Origin: an uncultured Pseudorhodoferax sp.
GTDB taxonomy: Bacteria; Pseudomonadota; Gammaproteobacteria; Burkholderiales; Burkholderiaceae
Reading direction: 5' to 3'
NCBI GenBank assembly: GCA_913776795.1
Contig: CAJYRH010000300.1
Span: 1-14,038, forward strand
DNA length: 14,038 nucleotides
Below the pieces are notes generated by a model, which was not told the origin of the DNA, searched no databases, and worked only from the letters and a program-made list of their open reading frames with translations. The translations under genes and the position numbers were made by a program. Below, one piece after another: positions 8,001 to 13,571 of the stretch. Each line of letters starts with the position of its first letter. The first letter of the stretch is position 1.

Positions 8001-8457
8001 CGGTGAAGTACAGCTGCAGCGCCGAGGCCATGATGGCCGCCTCCAGCGCAAAGAAGATGAAGGTGAAGCTCGCGTAGATCAGCGAGGTGATGGTCGAGCC
8101 CAGGTAGCCGAAGCCGGCGCCGCGCGTGAGCAGGTCCATGTCGACCGCGTAGCGCGCCGCGTAGTAGCTGATCGGCAGGGCCGTGAGGAAAGTGACCAGG
8201 CCCACCAGCAGGATCGCCCACAGCGCATTGGCGAAGCCGTAGTTGAGCGCCATGGCCGCGCCGATCGCCTCCAGCGCGAGGAAGGAGACCGCGCCCAGGG
8301 CCGTGTTGGCCACCCGGAACTCCGACCAGTGGCGGCGCGCCCGCGGCGTGAAGCGCAGCGAGAAGTCCTCCATGGTCTCGTTGGCCACCCAGGTGTTGTA
8401 CTCCCGGCGGATGCGGAAGATCTTCTGGGCGGGAGCGGTGGCGGGGTGGGCGTCCAT
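5071..8457 (-). CDS. NCS1-type permease fused to a hybrid sensor histidine kinase
   Basis: This 1128-residue protein has a nearly complete transporter-like domain (about 13-490, roughly 12 helices). Its WVANETMEDFSLRFTP and YAVDMDLLTRGAGFGYLGS segments resemble the NCS1 nucleobase/cytosine/hydantoin permeases. A cysteine-rich module follows (C505, C508, C520, C528, C531, C532, C538, C542). Two further helices (about 574-596 and 617-637) frame a short periplasmic loop. Next come a coiled linker and HisKA with H691 in MSHEFRTPLN, then HATPase with N805/N809, DTGLGIA and GTGLGLAI. A receiver follows with D934/D935, D978, S1007 and K1028, and a C-terminal helical tail without an obvious Hpt histidine. 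Family logic (CrbS with its SLC5 domain) suggests a transporter used as sensor, with the ligand probably a nitrogenous solute. The ATG at 8457 has a poor ribosome binding site; an in-frame ATG at 8559 is possible but less likely. Its stop overlaps the response regulator start. Confidence 0.92.
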   Translation of the reverse strand: MDAHPATAPAQKIFRIRREYNTWVANETMEDFSLRFTPRARRHWSEFRVANTALGAVSFLALEAIGAAMALNYGFANALWAILLVGLVTFLTALPISYYAARYAVDMDLLTRGAGFGYLGSTITSLIYASFTFIFFALEAAIMASALQLYFTGWSITACYLLSSLVVIPLVTYGITFISRLQSWTQPLWLALLVLPFIAIAVKNPAVFAQLPGLSGFTSGESDFSWLMFGAAATMAFALVVQVGEQVDFLRFLPEKTARNRWRWWGAVLAAGPGWIVPGMLKMLGGMLLAYLVLQIQLPLDKALDPTQMYLAAFGLLFADPAWAIAITVVFVVVSQIKINVTNAYAGSLAWSNFFARLTHSHPGRVVWLVFNVLIAILLLTLGVFRALEEVLGLYANIAIAWVGALVADLVINKPLGLSPRGIEFQRGHLYDINPVGVGATLLAGAMGVASYAGALGPAARAFSPLLALSTALVAAPLIAWGTRGRWYIARPRTPLWQAGESVRCSVCENRFESEDMSFCPAYGAAICSLCCTLESRCHDRCKSRSSASEQTHDLLRTLLPGVMARRINFRLTHYLVVLVALVLLLSTVMGLVYYQDVVAADLDGHARASMRTGFQKVYTLALLLLAVGAWWIVLGVESREVAQDESNHQNQLLMAEIVAHKRTDAALQKAKEVAEAANLAKTRFVTGMSHEFRTPLNSILGYSQVLLRSAASEAVRGPVATIQRSGQHLSSLIDGMLDLARIEAGRMRIEPAAISLRDFLDDLVRMVEPQAHAKGLEFRLELPARALPAYVQADAKRLRQILLNLLSNAIKFTAEGRVLLRVSHRMEVARFEVEDTGLGIAPHDIARIFLPFERSASGRIAHEPGTGLGLAITQLLADLMGGELSVTSEVGRGSCFKLRLYMRELTAIDQHQVENHRRVIGYLGERRRLLLVDDQPEQRQLMAAILIPLGFATQEAASGPECLQAVAGHPPDMVLLDVNMGDMDGWATCRALRQAGHAALPVVMVSANVFHAPEQLDGSGANGFVTKPVAESELLGQLERHLQLEWIHEAPPAAVVQEAAAPLAHTLSNEATAELIWLARIGDLGSLKRGIARMAAADTATQRECDYLRQLVDRVDLESLLRWLQRE

Positions 8458-8513
8458 GCAACCCAGGGCCCATGCAATAAGCGTACCTTTGCCACCGGGC
8501 GCGGCGCGGGGGC

Positions 8514-8529
8514 GCCGGCTTCGGCCGGC
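8514..8529. other. GC-rich hairpin between the hydrolase and kinase genes
   Basis: GCCGGC-TTCG-GCCGGC is a perfect 6-bp stem with a 4-base loop. It lies in the 121-base gap after the lipoprotein-hydrolase stop (8579) and before the kinase ATG (8457). The plus-strand copy has the very stable TTCG loop, but the genes run on the minus strand, where the loop reads CGAA. No T-tract follows on the minus strand, so it is not a canonical intrinsic terminator. A direct repeat of GGCGCCGGC (8511-8519 and 8538-8546) is nearby. It may separate the two transcription units or be chance GC structure. Confidence 0.3.
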
Positions 8530-8578
8530 AAGGCACAGGCGCCGGCGGCTGCCTTGCACGCCGCGCGCAGGACGCAGG

Positions 8579-9931
8579 TCAGTCGTTCAGCTCCAGCACC
8601 GAGACGTGGTTCTCCGCCAGCGGCCAGCTTCGTCCGACGACGCGTTCGCCGTTGAATTCGGCCACCAGGGTGCGCGGCGGCCCGGCCGGCTTGGTGCGCG
8701 ATACCGCCACGCCAGCACCTGGCACGGCGCCCGGCGGTGGCGACTGGCCGTCGAACGCCATCTGGTCGCGGCCCGGATCGAGGTAGCCGCGTGGCCGTGT
8801 CATCAGGGCCAGCGCAGGCGCGTTCCTGTCGGCCTCGGGCACGCGCTCGGGCCGCAGATGCAGCACCGTGGTCGAACGCGCGAACGGGCTGCGGTAGAAG
8901 TGCGTGGTGGCGTAGCCCGGCGCGCTGACAACGAACTCGTGGCGCGCCTGCGGGTCGGTCGCCACCGGGCCCCAGGCCCCGCCGGCCGCTACCACCGCGG
9001 TGTAGAGGGCCGGCCCAAGGCGCTCGCCCGTGGTGGCGTCGATGGTGAAGACCTCGATGCGTGCACCCGCCAGGCCGATGTTGGTGCCCGCGCCACTCAC
9101 CTTGCCGGCCAGCGATATACGCGGCTCGGAGGCGATGCTGCTGCGCGCCGGTGCAACCCCCGTGATGAAGCGGTAGGCCGCGTCGAAGGCGGCAGGAGAG
9201 AACGAAGTCTCCCGGTGGTCGATGCGCGGGATCACGATGTTGGTGGCGCCCTTCAGCTCGGGGCCGGCGGCCGTGACGCCGGTGGCCACGCCGCGCTTGC
9301 CGATCCACAGGCCATCCGGCTGGGCGAACTTGTCGTTGCCGTCCGAACGCACCGTCATCCAGCGGACCGGGCCGGCGACCTCGTCGCCAGCGGCGTTTCG
9401 AGGTGCATTCAGTGCGCGGAGAAAGGGGCCGTGGCCCGCGAACTCGCTGCGGTCGGACAGGCCCTCGATGGGCACCGCCCAGACCCCGTGGTTGGGCGTG
9501 CCGCCCAGGATGGCGTGCGAAACCGTTCTCTCGCCGCCGCCGTTGGCGATGTAGTTGCGAATGGCATTGCCGCCGCGCGAATTGCCGATCAGCACGACCT
9601 GGCGCGCACCGGTGCGCGCCAGCACCATGTCGACCTCGGCGCGCAGGTAGTCCCGGTGCTCGGCGGTGGACGAGCGCCCGGGTTGTTCGCGCGTGTCGTC
9701 GTCGCGCGCGGTCGGCAGCGGCATGTCGATGGCGTGCAGCCGCTCGCGCGGCCAGCCGTTGGACTCGAAGCGCCACATCGTCGTCAACCACACGCCGGCG
9801 TTGTCGCCGTTGCCGTGGACGAAGACGATGGGGGGCCGTGTGTCGGTCCCGTCGGGCACGGGGGTGGTGGCGCATGCGGACAGCAGCAGCGCGGCTGCGG
9901 CCAAGACGAGGCGCCGGGTCGGATGGGACAT
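8579..9931 (-). CDS. Alpha/beta-hydrolase lipoprotein (probable esterase/lipase)
   Basis: This 450-residue protein starts with a lipoprotein signal peptide: basic TRR, hydrophobic core and lipobox LSAC, with lipidated Cys20. The catalytic domain (about 32-260) opens with IVFVHGNGDN, the oxyanion-hole HG motif, and carries the nucleophile elbow GNSRGG with Ser118. H239 in RIDHRET is a plausible catalytic histidine; the acid is less clear. Residues about 271-345 look like a beta-sandwich of the carboxypeptidase-regulatory type (ISLAGKV, APGY), and the last 90 residues may form another beta domain. It should be anchored in the outer or inner membrane facing the periplasm or the surface. The substrate is unknown: an ester is most likely, an amide possible given the neighbours. 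The start has GGAG 5 bases upstream of the ATG. It is separated from the VWA gene by 166 bases and from the kinase by 121 bases, so it may be its own unit. Confidence 0.85.
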   Translation of the reverse strand: MSHPTRRLVLAAAALLLSACATTPVPDGTDTRPPIVFVHGNGDNAGVWLTTMWRFESNGWPRERLHAIDMPLPTARDDDTREQPGRSSTAEHRDYLRAEVDMVLARTGARQVVLIGNSRGGNAIRNYIANGGGERTVSHAILGGTPNHGVWAVPIEGLSDRSEFAGHGPFLRALNAPRNAAGDEVAGPVRWMTVRSDGNDKFAQPDGLWIGKRGVATGVTAAGPELKGATNIVIPRIDHRETSFSPAAFDAAYRFITGVAPARSSIASEPRISLAGKVSGAGTNIGLAGARIEVFTIDATTGERLGPALYTAVVAAGGAWGPVATDPQARHEFVVSAPGYATTHFYRSPFARSTTVLHLRPERVPEADRNAPALALMTRPRGYLDPGRDQMAFDGQSPPPGAVPGAGVAVSRTKPAGPPRTLVAEFNGERVVGRSWPLAENHVSVLELND

Positions 9932-9967
9932 GGAATCTCCAGAAACGCAGGAAGCGTGGGCGACGGG

Positions 9968-9999
9968 ACGTCAGCGGGCTGCAGAGGATACGCTGACGT
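9968..9999. promoter_or_regulatory. 9-bp perfect inverted repeat between the VWA and hydrolase genes
   Basis: ACGTCAGCG (9968-9976) and CGCTGACGT (9991-9999) form perfect arms around a 14-base loop, in the 166-base gap 37 bases upstream of the hydrolase ATG. As RNA on the minus strand it folds into a stem-loop, but no T-run follows, so a simple intrinsic terminator is unlikely. As DNA it could be an operator. Its TGACGT half also occurs in the palindrome of the amiE/urtA promoter region. The rest of the gap shows nothing recognisable. Confidence 0.4.
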
Positions 10000-10097
10000 T
10001 ACAGCGCCGGCAGCGACATGTGGCCCTGCGGCACGTGCCGGGTCGTCCACGGTGCCCGCGCATTCGCTCCAGACACCCGGTGCCGGTCTGCCGGCCA

Positions 10098-11552
10098 TCA
10101 ATTCCCGAGGATGGCGCGGCATACCTGCTGCAGCCCTTGCGCCACGGACGCAGGGCCGCACAGCCGATGCACCCAGGCCGCGCCGAACACGGACTGCAGT
10201 TCTGCCGCCGCCGGGCCATCCGGCGCGATGCACCGTGCCTGCACGCCGGCTGAACGCAGCGCATCCACAGCCCGCCGCGCATCGTGCAGCAGATGCCCGG
10301 GCTCGAAGACGTCGATGTCCCAGGGCTGGCCATCGCCCAGCAGCACCAGGCTGCGACGGGGCCCGGCCTGCTCGCCCAGAACGGCCTGCCCATGGCGCAG
10401 CGCTGCGCCCAGGCGTGTGGAGTGGCGCACGGGCAGGGCGGCGAGAGCCGCCGCATCACAAGGGGCGCCGAACTCCACCGCGCGCCAGTAGGCGACCTCG
10501 GCGCGGCCGTTGGACGCGAAGCCGTGCACGGCCACGCGGGCGCCCTGCGCCGTCAGACGCAGGGCCAACCCCAGTGCCACCTGCCGCTGGACGGCCTGCA
10601 CGGTCAGAGGACCGGCACCCCAGGTGGCGAGCGTGGACTGCGACAGGTCGAGCAGCAGAAGCACGCTCGCGCGCACGGGCGGCACCGTGCGGCGGAACAG
10701 GCGCGCATCCCAGCTGCGGCCGCGCCGCCGGTCTGCGAGAGCGGCCACGGCGGCCTGCAGGTCCAGCGCCTCGCCTTCGGCCTCGGGCGGCAGGCTGCGG
10801 GGGCGGGGCGGCGGGGCCGCGCCGGTCCGCGCCACCGAGCGTTCCTGCACGCGGCACCAGGCCGTGCGCCACCGCCCCAGCCGCTCGTGCCACTCGCCGT
10901 AGTGCCGTTCGCGCAGCACGGGGGCGGCCAGCGCGCCGTCGTGGCCCACGGCGCTGGCCGTGGGCGCGCCGCCGCCCGCGGGAAGGGGCTCGGCATCGCC
11001 GGTGCGGGCGTGGTCCCACAGGTAGCTGTGGTCGTCGCGGTAGGCGGCACCGGTCACGTACTGGGTGTCGAAGGGCACGCGCATCTGGCCCAGCATGTTG
11101 GCCAGGCGCATCGCCAGGTCGGCGAAGGACTGGGGAGCGGCGTCGGCCGGCAACGCCCAGAAGCCTTGTTGTGCTCGCTGCACCCAGTGGTGGCCGTCGT
11201 GGGCGGCCGGGTCGGCGAGGGCGCGGTCCAGCCTTCCCATCAGGGCCGTGAAGCCCAGGCCCTGCACGGCGGTGCCGGGCAGGGCCGCGGCGAACCAGCG
11301 CCGCACGCCCGGAAAGTCGCGGGCCAGCAGCCGCTCGACGCGCGCGTCCTCGACGGCCGACAGCACCGCCAGCGCCATCGGCTTGCGCCCGCCCGCGACG
11401 CGCGCAACGGCTGCCGCGCCGGCGGCGAGGCCCGGCGGCACCAGCAGTTGCGCGGGGCCGAGCACCGGATGCGCCAGGCCGGGATGCGCATCGACAGCAC
11501 AGGCGCGGCGCGCCAGCGCCTGCAGCAGCAGCCGCAGTGCGGCCGTGTTCAC
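10098..11552 (-). CDS. VWA-domain protein of the NorD/CbbO type
   Basis: This 484-residue protein has a mixed helical N-terminal region. It includes YGEWHERLGRWRTAWCRVQE (218-237), typical of NorD/CbbO-like proteins just before the VWA domain. The C-terminal VWA domain (about 290-484) has a complete metal-dependent adhesion site: D302, S304 and S306 in DLSQS, T379 in STRLGAA and D407 in GDGQP. In known systems (NorQ/NorD, CbbQ/CbbO) such a protein works with a MoxR-type ATPase to insert metal into, or remodel, a target enzyme. The GTG start at 11552 overlaps the ATPase stop as GTGA, so synthesis is coupled. It is shorter than usual CbbO (about 770) and NorD (about 600) proteins. No norBC or rubisco genes are visible, and the nearest enzyme is the amidase, so the client is uncertain. 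Confidence 0.87.
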   Translation of the reverse strand: MNTAALRLLLQALARRACAVDAHPGLAHPVLGPAQLLVPPGLAAGAAAVARVAGGRKPMALAVLSAVEDARVERLLARDFPGVRRWFAAALPGTAVQGLGFTALMGRLDRALADPAAHDGHHWVQRAQQGFWALPADAAPQSFADLAMRLANMLGQMRVPFDTQYVTGAAYRDDHSYLWDHARTGDAEPLPAGGGAPTASAVGHDGALAAPVLRERHYGEWHERLGRWRTAWCRVQERSVARTGAAPPPRPRSLPPEAEGEALDLQAAVAALADRRRGRSWDARLFRRTVPPVRASVLLLLDLSQSTLATWGAGPLTVQAVQRQVALGLALRLTAQGARVAVHGFASNGRAEVAYWRAVEFGAPCDAAALAALPVRHSTRLGAALRHGQAVLGEQAGPRRSLVLLGDGQPWDIDVFEPGHLLHDARRAVDALRSAGVQARCIAPDGPAAAELQSVFGAAWVHRLCGPASVAQGLQQVCRAILGN

Positions 11553-12364
11553 GGGTACAGCGCGTCCACCAGCGCGCGCAGCGCCTGCACGCGCTCGGGC
11601 TGGTCGGACCAGGCCTGCACCAGGGCCAGCTCGCACGCCGTCCGTGCCGGCATTCCCCGGCCGATGAGCTGGCCGGCACGCACCAGCATGCGCATGGACA
11701 GCGCCGGCTCGGCACCTTCGTCCAGTGCACGGGCACGTTCGGCCAGGCCGACCAGCCGCATCGCCTGCTCGGGCTCCAGGCCCGACTCGTGCACCAGGAT
11801 GGCCACCTGGGCGGCCACGGGCGGTGCATCGAAGGCCATGGCCACGAAGCGCTGGCGGGTGGCGGGCCGCAGCGAGCGTCCTGGCTGCGGGTTGTAGGAG
11901 ACCACCAGCTGGAAGCGCGGATGCGCACGCAGCAGCTCGCCGTTGCGTTCCAGCGGCAGCTCGCGCCGCGTGTCGGCCAGCGGGTGCAGCACGGTGAGCG
12001 CATCGGGCCGCACCTCGATGAGTTCGTCCAGGTAGCACAGCGCGCCGTGGCGTGCGGCCAGGGTGAGCGGCCCGTCCTGCCAGCGCGTGCCGTCGGCGTC
12101 GATGAGCCAGCGGCCCAGCAGGTCGCCGGCGGTCATGTCCTCGTGGCAGGCCACGGTGACCAGAGGCAGGCCCAGCGTCCAGGCCATGTGCTCGACGAAG
12201 CGGGTCTTGCCGCAGCCTGGCGGGCCCTTGAGCAGCAGTGGCAGGCGCAGCGCGCAGGCGTCCCGGAACTGCGCGACCTCGTCGCCGACCGGGCGGTAGT
12301 AGGGCGCGTTGGCCACCCGCCAATCTGCCAGCGGATCGGCCGGTGCCTGCAGAACGGCGCTCAC
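11549..12364 (-). CDS. MoxR-family AAA+ ATPase, CbbQ/NirQ/NorQ type
   Basis: This is a 271-residue AAA+ ATPase. Walker A GPPGCGKT is at 47-54, Walker B LCYLDE at 109-114, sensor-1 asparagine N158 in VVSYNP, and arginine-finger candidates lie in RPATRQRF (167-173 region). Length and motif spacing match the CbbQ/NirQ/NorQ subgroup of MoxR ATPases, which form hexamers and pair with VWA proteins to activate metalloenzymes. The start is taken as GTG at 12364, because this gives a GTGA overlap with the amidase stop. No in-frame ATG exists before Walker A, so an alternative start would cost conserved sequence. It is followed by the VWA gene with another GTGA overlap, so amidase, ATPase and VWA protein form a coupled trio. 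The ATPase family is certain; its client is not. Confidence 0.92.
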   Translation of the reverse strand: MSAVLQAPADPLADWRVANAPYYRPVGDEVAQFRDACALRLPLLLKGPPGCGKTRFVEHMAWTLGLPLVTVACHEDMTAGDLLGRWLIDADGTRWQDGPLTLAARHGALCYLDELIEVRPDALTVLHPLADTRRELPLERNGELLRAHPRFQLVVSYNPQPGRSLRPATRQRFVAMAFDAPPVAAQVAILVHESGLEPEQAMRLVGLAERARALDEGAEPALSMRMLVRAGQLIGRGMPARTACELALVQAWSDQPERVQALRALVDALYP

Positions 12365-13398
12365 CGGTGTTCGGGCAGCTGGTTCGGGATCCCGTCGATC
12401 GGGCACTCGGGCGTGCCCGGCGTGCTGCGCGTGATGGCCTCCACCTTCTTGCGCGTGCCCTCGGGATCCTTGATCCAGTCGGCGTAGAAGCCGTAGGGGC
12501 AGGCCGCCACGCCGTGCATGTCCTCGCCCGAGTTGATCTTGCCCGTATAGCCGCGGTGCAGCAGCTTGTAGAGGTGGTTCTGCGACTGCCCGTTCCGGCG
12601 CGCATCGCGGATCAGGTGCATGGACAGCTCGGCGTAGTTGATGCCCATCTCCTCCTCGCCGCACTCGCCCAGCGTGCGGCCGTCGAAGCCGATCAGCGCC
12701 GAATGGCCGAAGTACGAGTACACGCCGTCGAAGCCGGTGGCGTTGGCCACCGCCACGTAGCAGTTGTTCATGAAGGCCATGGCCTTGGCCACCAGCACCT
12801 GCTGCTCCTTGGCCGGGTACATGTAGCCCTGGCAGCGCACGATGAGCTCGGCGCCCTTCATCGCGCAGTCGCGCCAGATCTCGGGGTAGTTGCCGTCGTC
12901 GCAGATGATGAGGCTGATCTTCAGGCCCTTGGGGCCCTCGCTCACGTAGGTGCAGTCGCCGGGGTACCACCCTTCCACGGGCACCCAGGGCATGATCTTG
13001 CGGTACTTCTGCACGATCTCGCCCTGGTCGTTCATGAGGATCAGGGTGTTGTAGGGCGCCTTGTTCGGATGCTCTTCGTGGCGCTCGCCGGTCAGCGAGA
13101 ACACGCCCCAGACCTTGGCCCTGCGGCAGGCGTCCGCGAAGATCGCCGTTTCCTCGCCGGGCACGGTGGCCGCGGTGTCGTACATCTCCTTGGCGTCGTA
13201 CATGATCCCGTGCGTGGAGTACTCGGGGAAGACCACGAGGTCCATGCCCGGCAGCCCCTGCTTCATGCCGACGACCATGTCGGCGATCTTTCGCGCATTG
13301 GCCAGCACCTCGGCCTTGGTGTGCAGGCGCGGCATCTTGTAGTTGACGACGGCCACGCCGACGCCGTCCTTGCTGCTGGAAATGTCGCCGTGGCGCAT
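12361..13398 (-). CDS. amiE: Aliphatic amidase (acylamide amidohydrolase)
   Basis: This 345-residue nitrilase-superfamily enzyme hydrolyses short aliphatic amides such as acetamide and propionamide to ammonia and the carboxylic acid in the cytoplasm. From the opening MRHGDISSS onward it closely resembles Pseudomonas aeruginosa AmiE as I remember it. The catalytic residues fall at the same numbers: E59 (FPEY), K134 (QKYRK), E142 and C166 (LIICDDGN). The position after W138 is Val here rather than the Cys I recall in AmiE. The C-terminal tail ([16 protein letters not shown]) is also family-like. The start is well supported: AGGAG lies 7 bases before the ATG at 13398. Downstream it overlaps the MoxR ATPase gene; upstream it diverges from a urea/amide transporter gene. 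The P. aeruginosa-type amiC/amiR regulators are not in the window. Formamidase (AmiF) is a less likely alternative. Confidence 0.96.
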   Translation of the reverse strand: MRHGDISSSKDGVGVAVVNYKMPRLHTKAEVLANARKIADMVVGMKQGLPGMDLVVFPEYSTHGIMYDAKEMYDTAATVPGEETAIFADACRRAKVWGVFSLTGERHEEHPNKAPYNTLILMNDQGEIVQKYRKIMPWVPVEGWYPGDCTYVSEGPKGLKISLIICDDGNYPEIWRDCAMKGAELIVRCQGYMYPAKEQQVLVAKAMAFMNNCYVAVANATGFDGVYSYFGHSALIGFDGRTLGECGEEEMGINYAELSMHLIRDARRNGQSQNHLYKLLHRGYTGKINSGEDMHGVAACPYGFYADWIKDPEGTRKKVEAITRSTPGTPECPIDGIPNQLPEHR

Positions 13399-13441
13399 CG
13401 CATGGCTCCTGTCTGAAATGGGATCGGGCCGCCAGTGTTCT

Positions 13442-13457
13442 CGCCTGTGGTGTGCCA
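13442..13457 (-). promoter_or_regulatory. Possible sigma-54 (-24/-12) promoter for amiE
   Basis: On the minus strand TGGCAC-ACCAC-AGGCG has a perfect TGGCAC -24 box and the invariant GG-N10-GC spacing of RpoN promoters. The -12 box is weak (AGGC instead of TTGC). It would place transcription start near 13431, giving a leader of about 33 bases. Nitrogen control of an amidase by RpoN would make sense, but a match of this quality can arise by chance. Confidence 0.3.
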
Positions 13458-13529
13458 CGCACTACGTTGAATGACGTATTCGGCCTGCGCAGGGTCGCGG
13501 ATACCTTCTGTTGCACCGCAGCACACCAC
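13447..13529. repeat. Inverted GTGGTGTGC boxes flanking the divergent promoter
   Basis: GTGGTGTGC (13447-13455) recurs as its exact reverse complement GCACACCAC (13521-13529), 65 bases apart, one on each side of the TACGT palindrome. They could be two binding sites of one regulator, each facing one gene, or could promote DNA looping. A 9-base match in a short region is suggestive, not conclusive. Confidence 0.3.
13463..13478. promoter_or_regulatory. Palindromic operator candidate TACGT-N6-ACGTA
   Basis: TACGTTGAATGACGTA is a perfect 5-bp inverted repeat with a 6-base spacer, a shape typical of a NarL/LuxR-type dimer site. If the GATACC at 13500-13505 is the -10 box of the plus-strand gene, the palindrome is centred at -41.5, the classic position for activators touching RNA polymerase. 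The response regulator encoded at 4172-5074 is the obvious candidate to bind it. This is inference. Confidence 0.45.
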
Positions 13530-13571
13530 CCACAGGGCTGCCAGATTCACCAACGCAACAGGAGCTTGTCC

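Larger units (their letters stand above)
13399..13571. promoter_or_regulatory. Divergent promoter region between amiE and the urtA-type gene
   Basis: This 173-base region separates two divergent genes of related function, so it must hold both promoters. It contains a perfect TACGT-N6-ACGTA palindrome, a pair of inverted GTGGTGTGC boxes, a sigma-54-like element facing amiE, and a GATACC hexamer (13500-13505) that could be a -10 box for the plus-strand gene. The ribosome binding sites at both ends (AGGAG at 13406-13410 on minus and 13560-13564 on plus, each 7 bases from its ATG) fix both starts well. Confidence 0.75.

Noticed and set aside
8473..8488. Sigma-54-like element AGGTACG-CTTA-TTGCA on the minus strand before the kinase gene
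   Set aside because: The -12 box and spacing are good, but the transcript would begin only about 5 bases before the chosen ATG, leaving no room for a ribosome binding site, and the conserved N-terminus argues against a later start. Treated as a probable chance match.
8458..8559. N-terminal extension of the kinase from an ATG at 8559
   Set aside because: The extra 34 residues are Arg/Gly-rich without resemblance to the permease family, and overlap the GC hairpin. The ATG at 8457 is closer to the conserved region.
4849..8655. Open frame of over 1200 codons on the plus strand
   Set aside because: Antisense to the permease-kinase. Its composition is His/Gln/Arg/Ala-rich with no recognisable motif, typical of high-GC shadow frames.
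8243..11251. Open frame of about 1000 codons on the plus strand
   Set aside because: It runs antisense across three well-supported minus-strand genes and their gaps, and its translation is low-complexity Arg/Ala/Pro.
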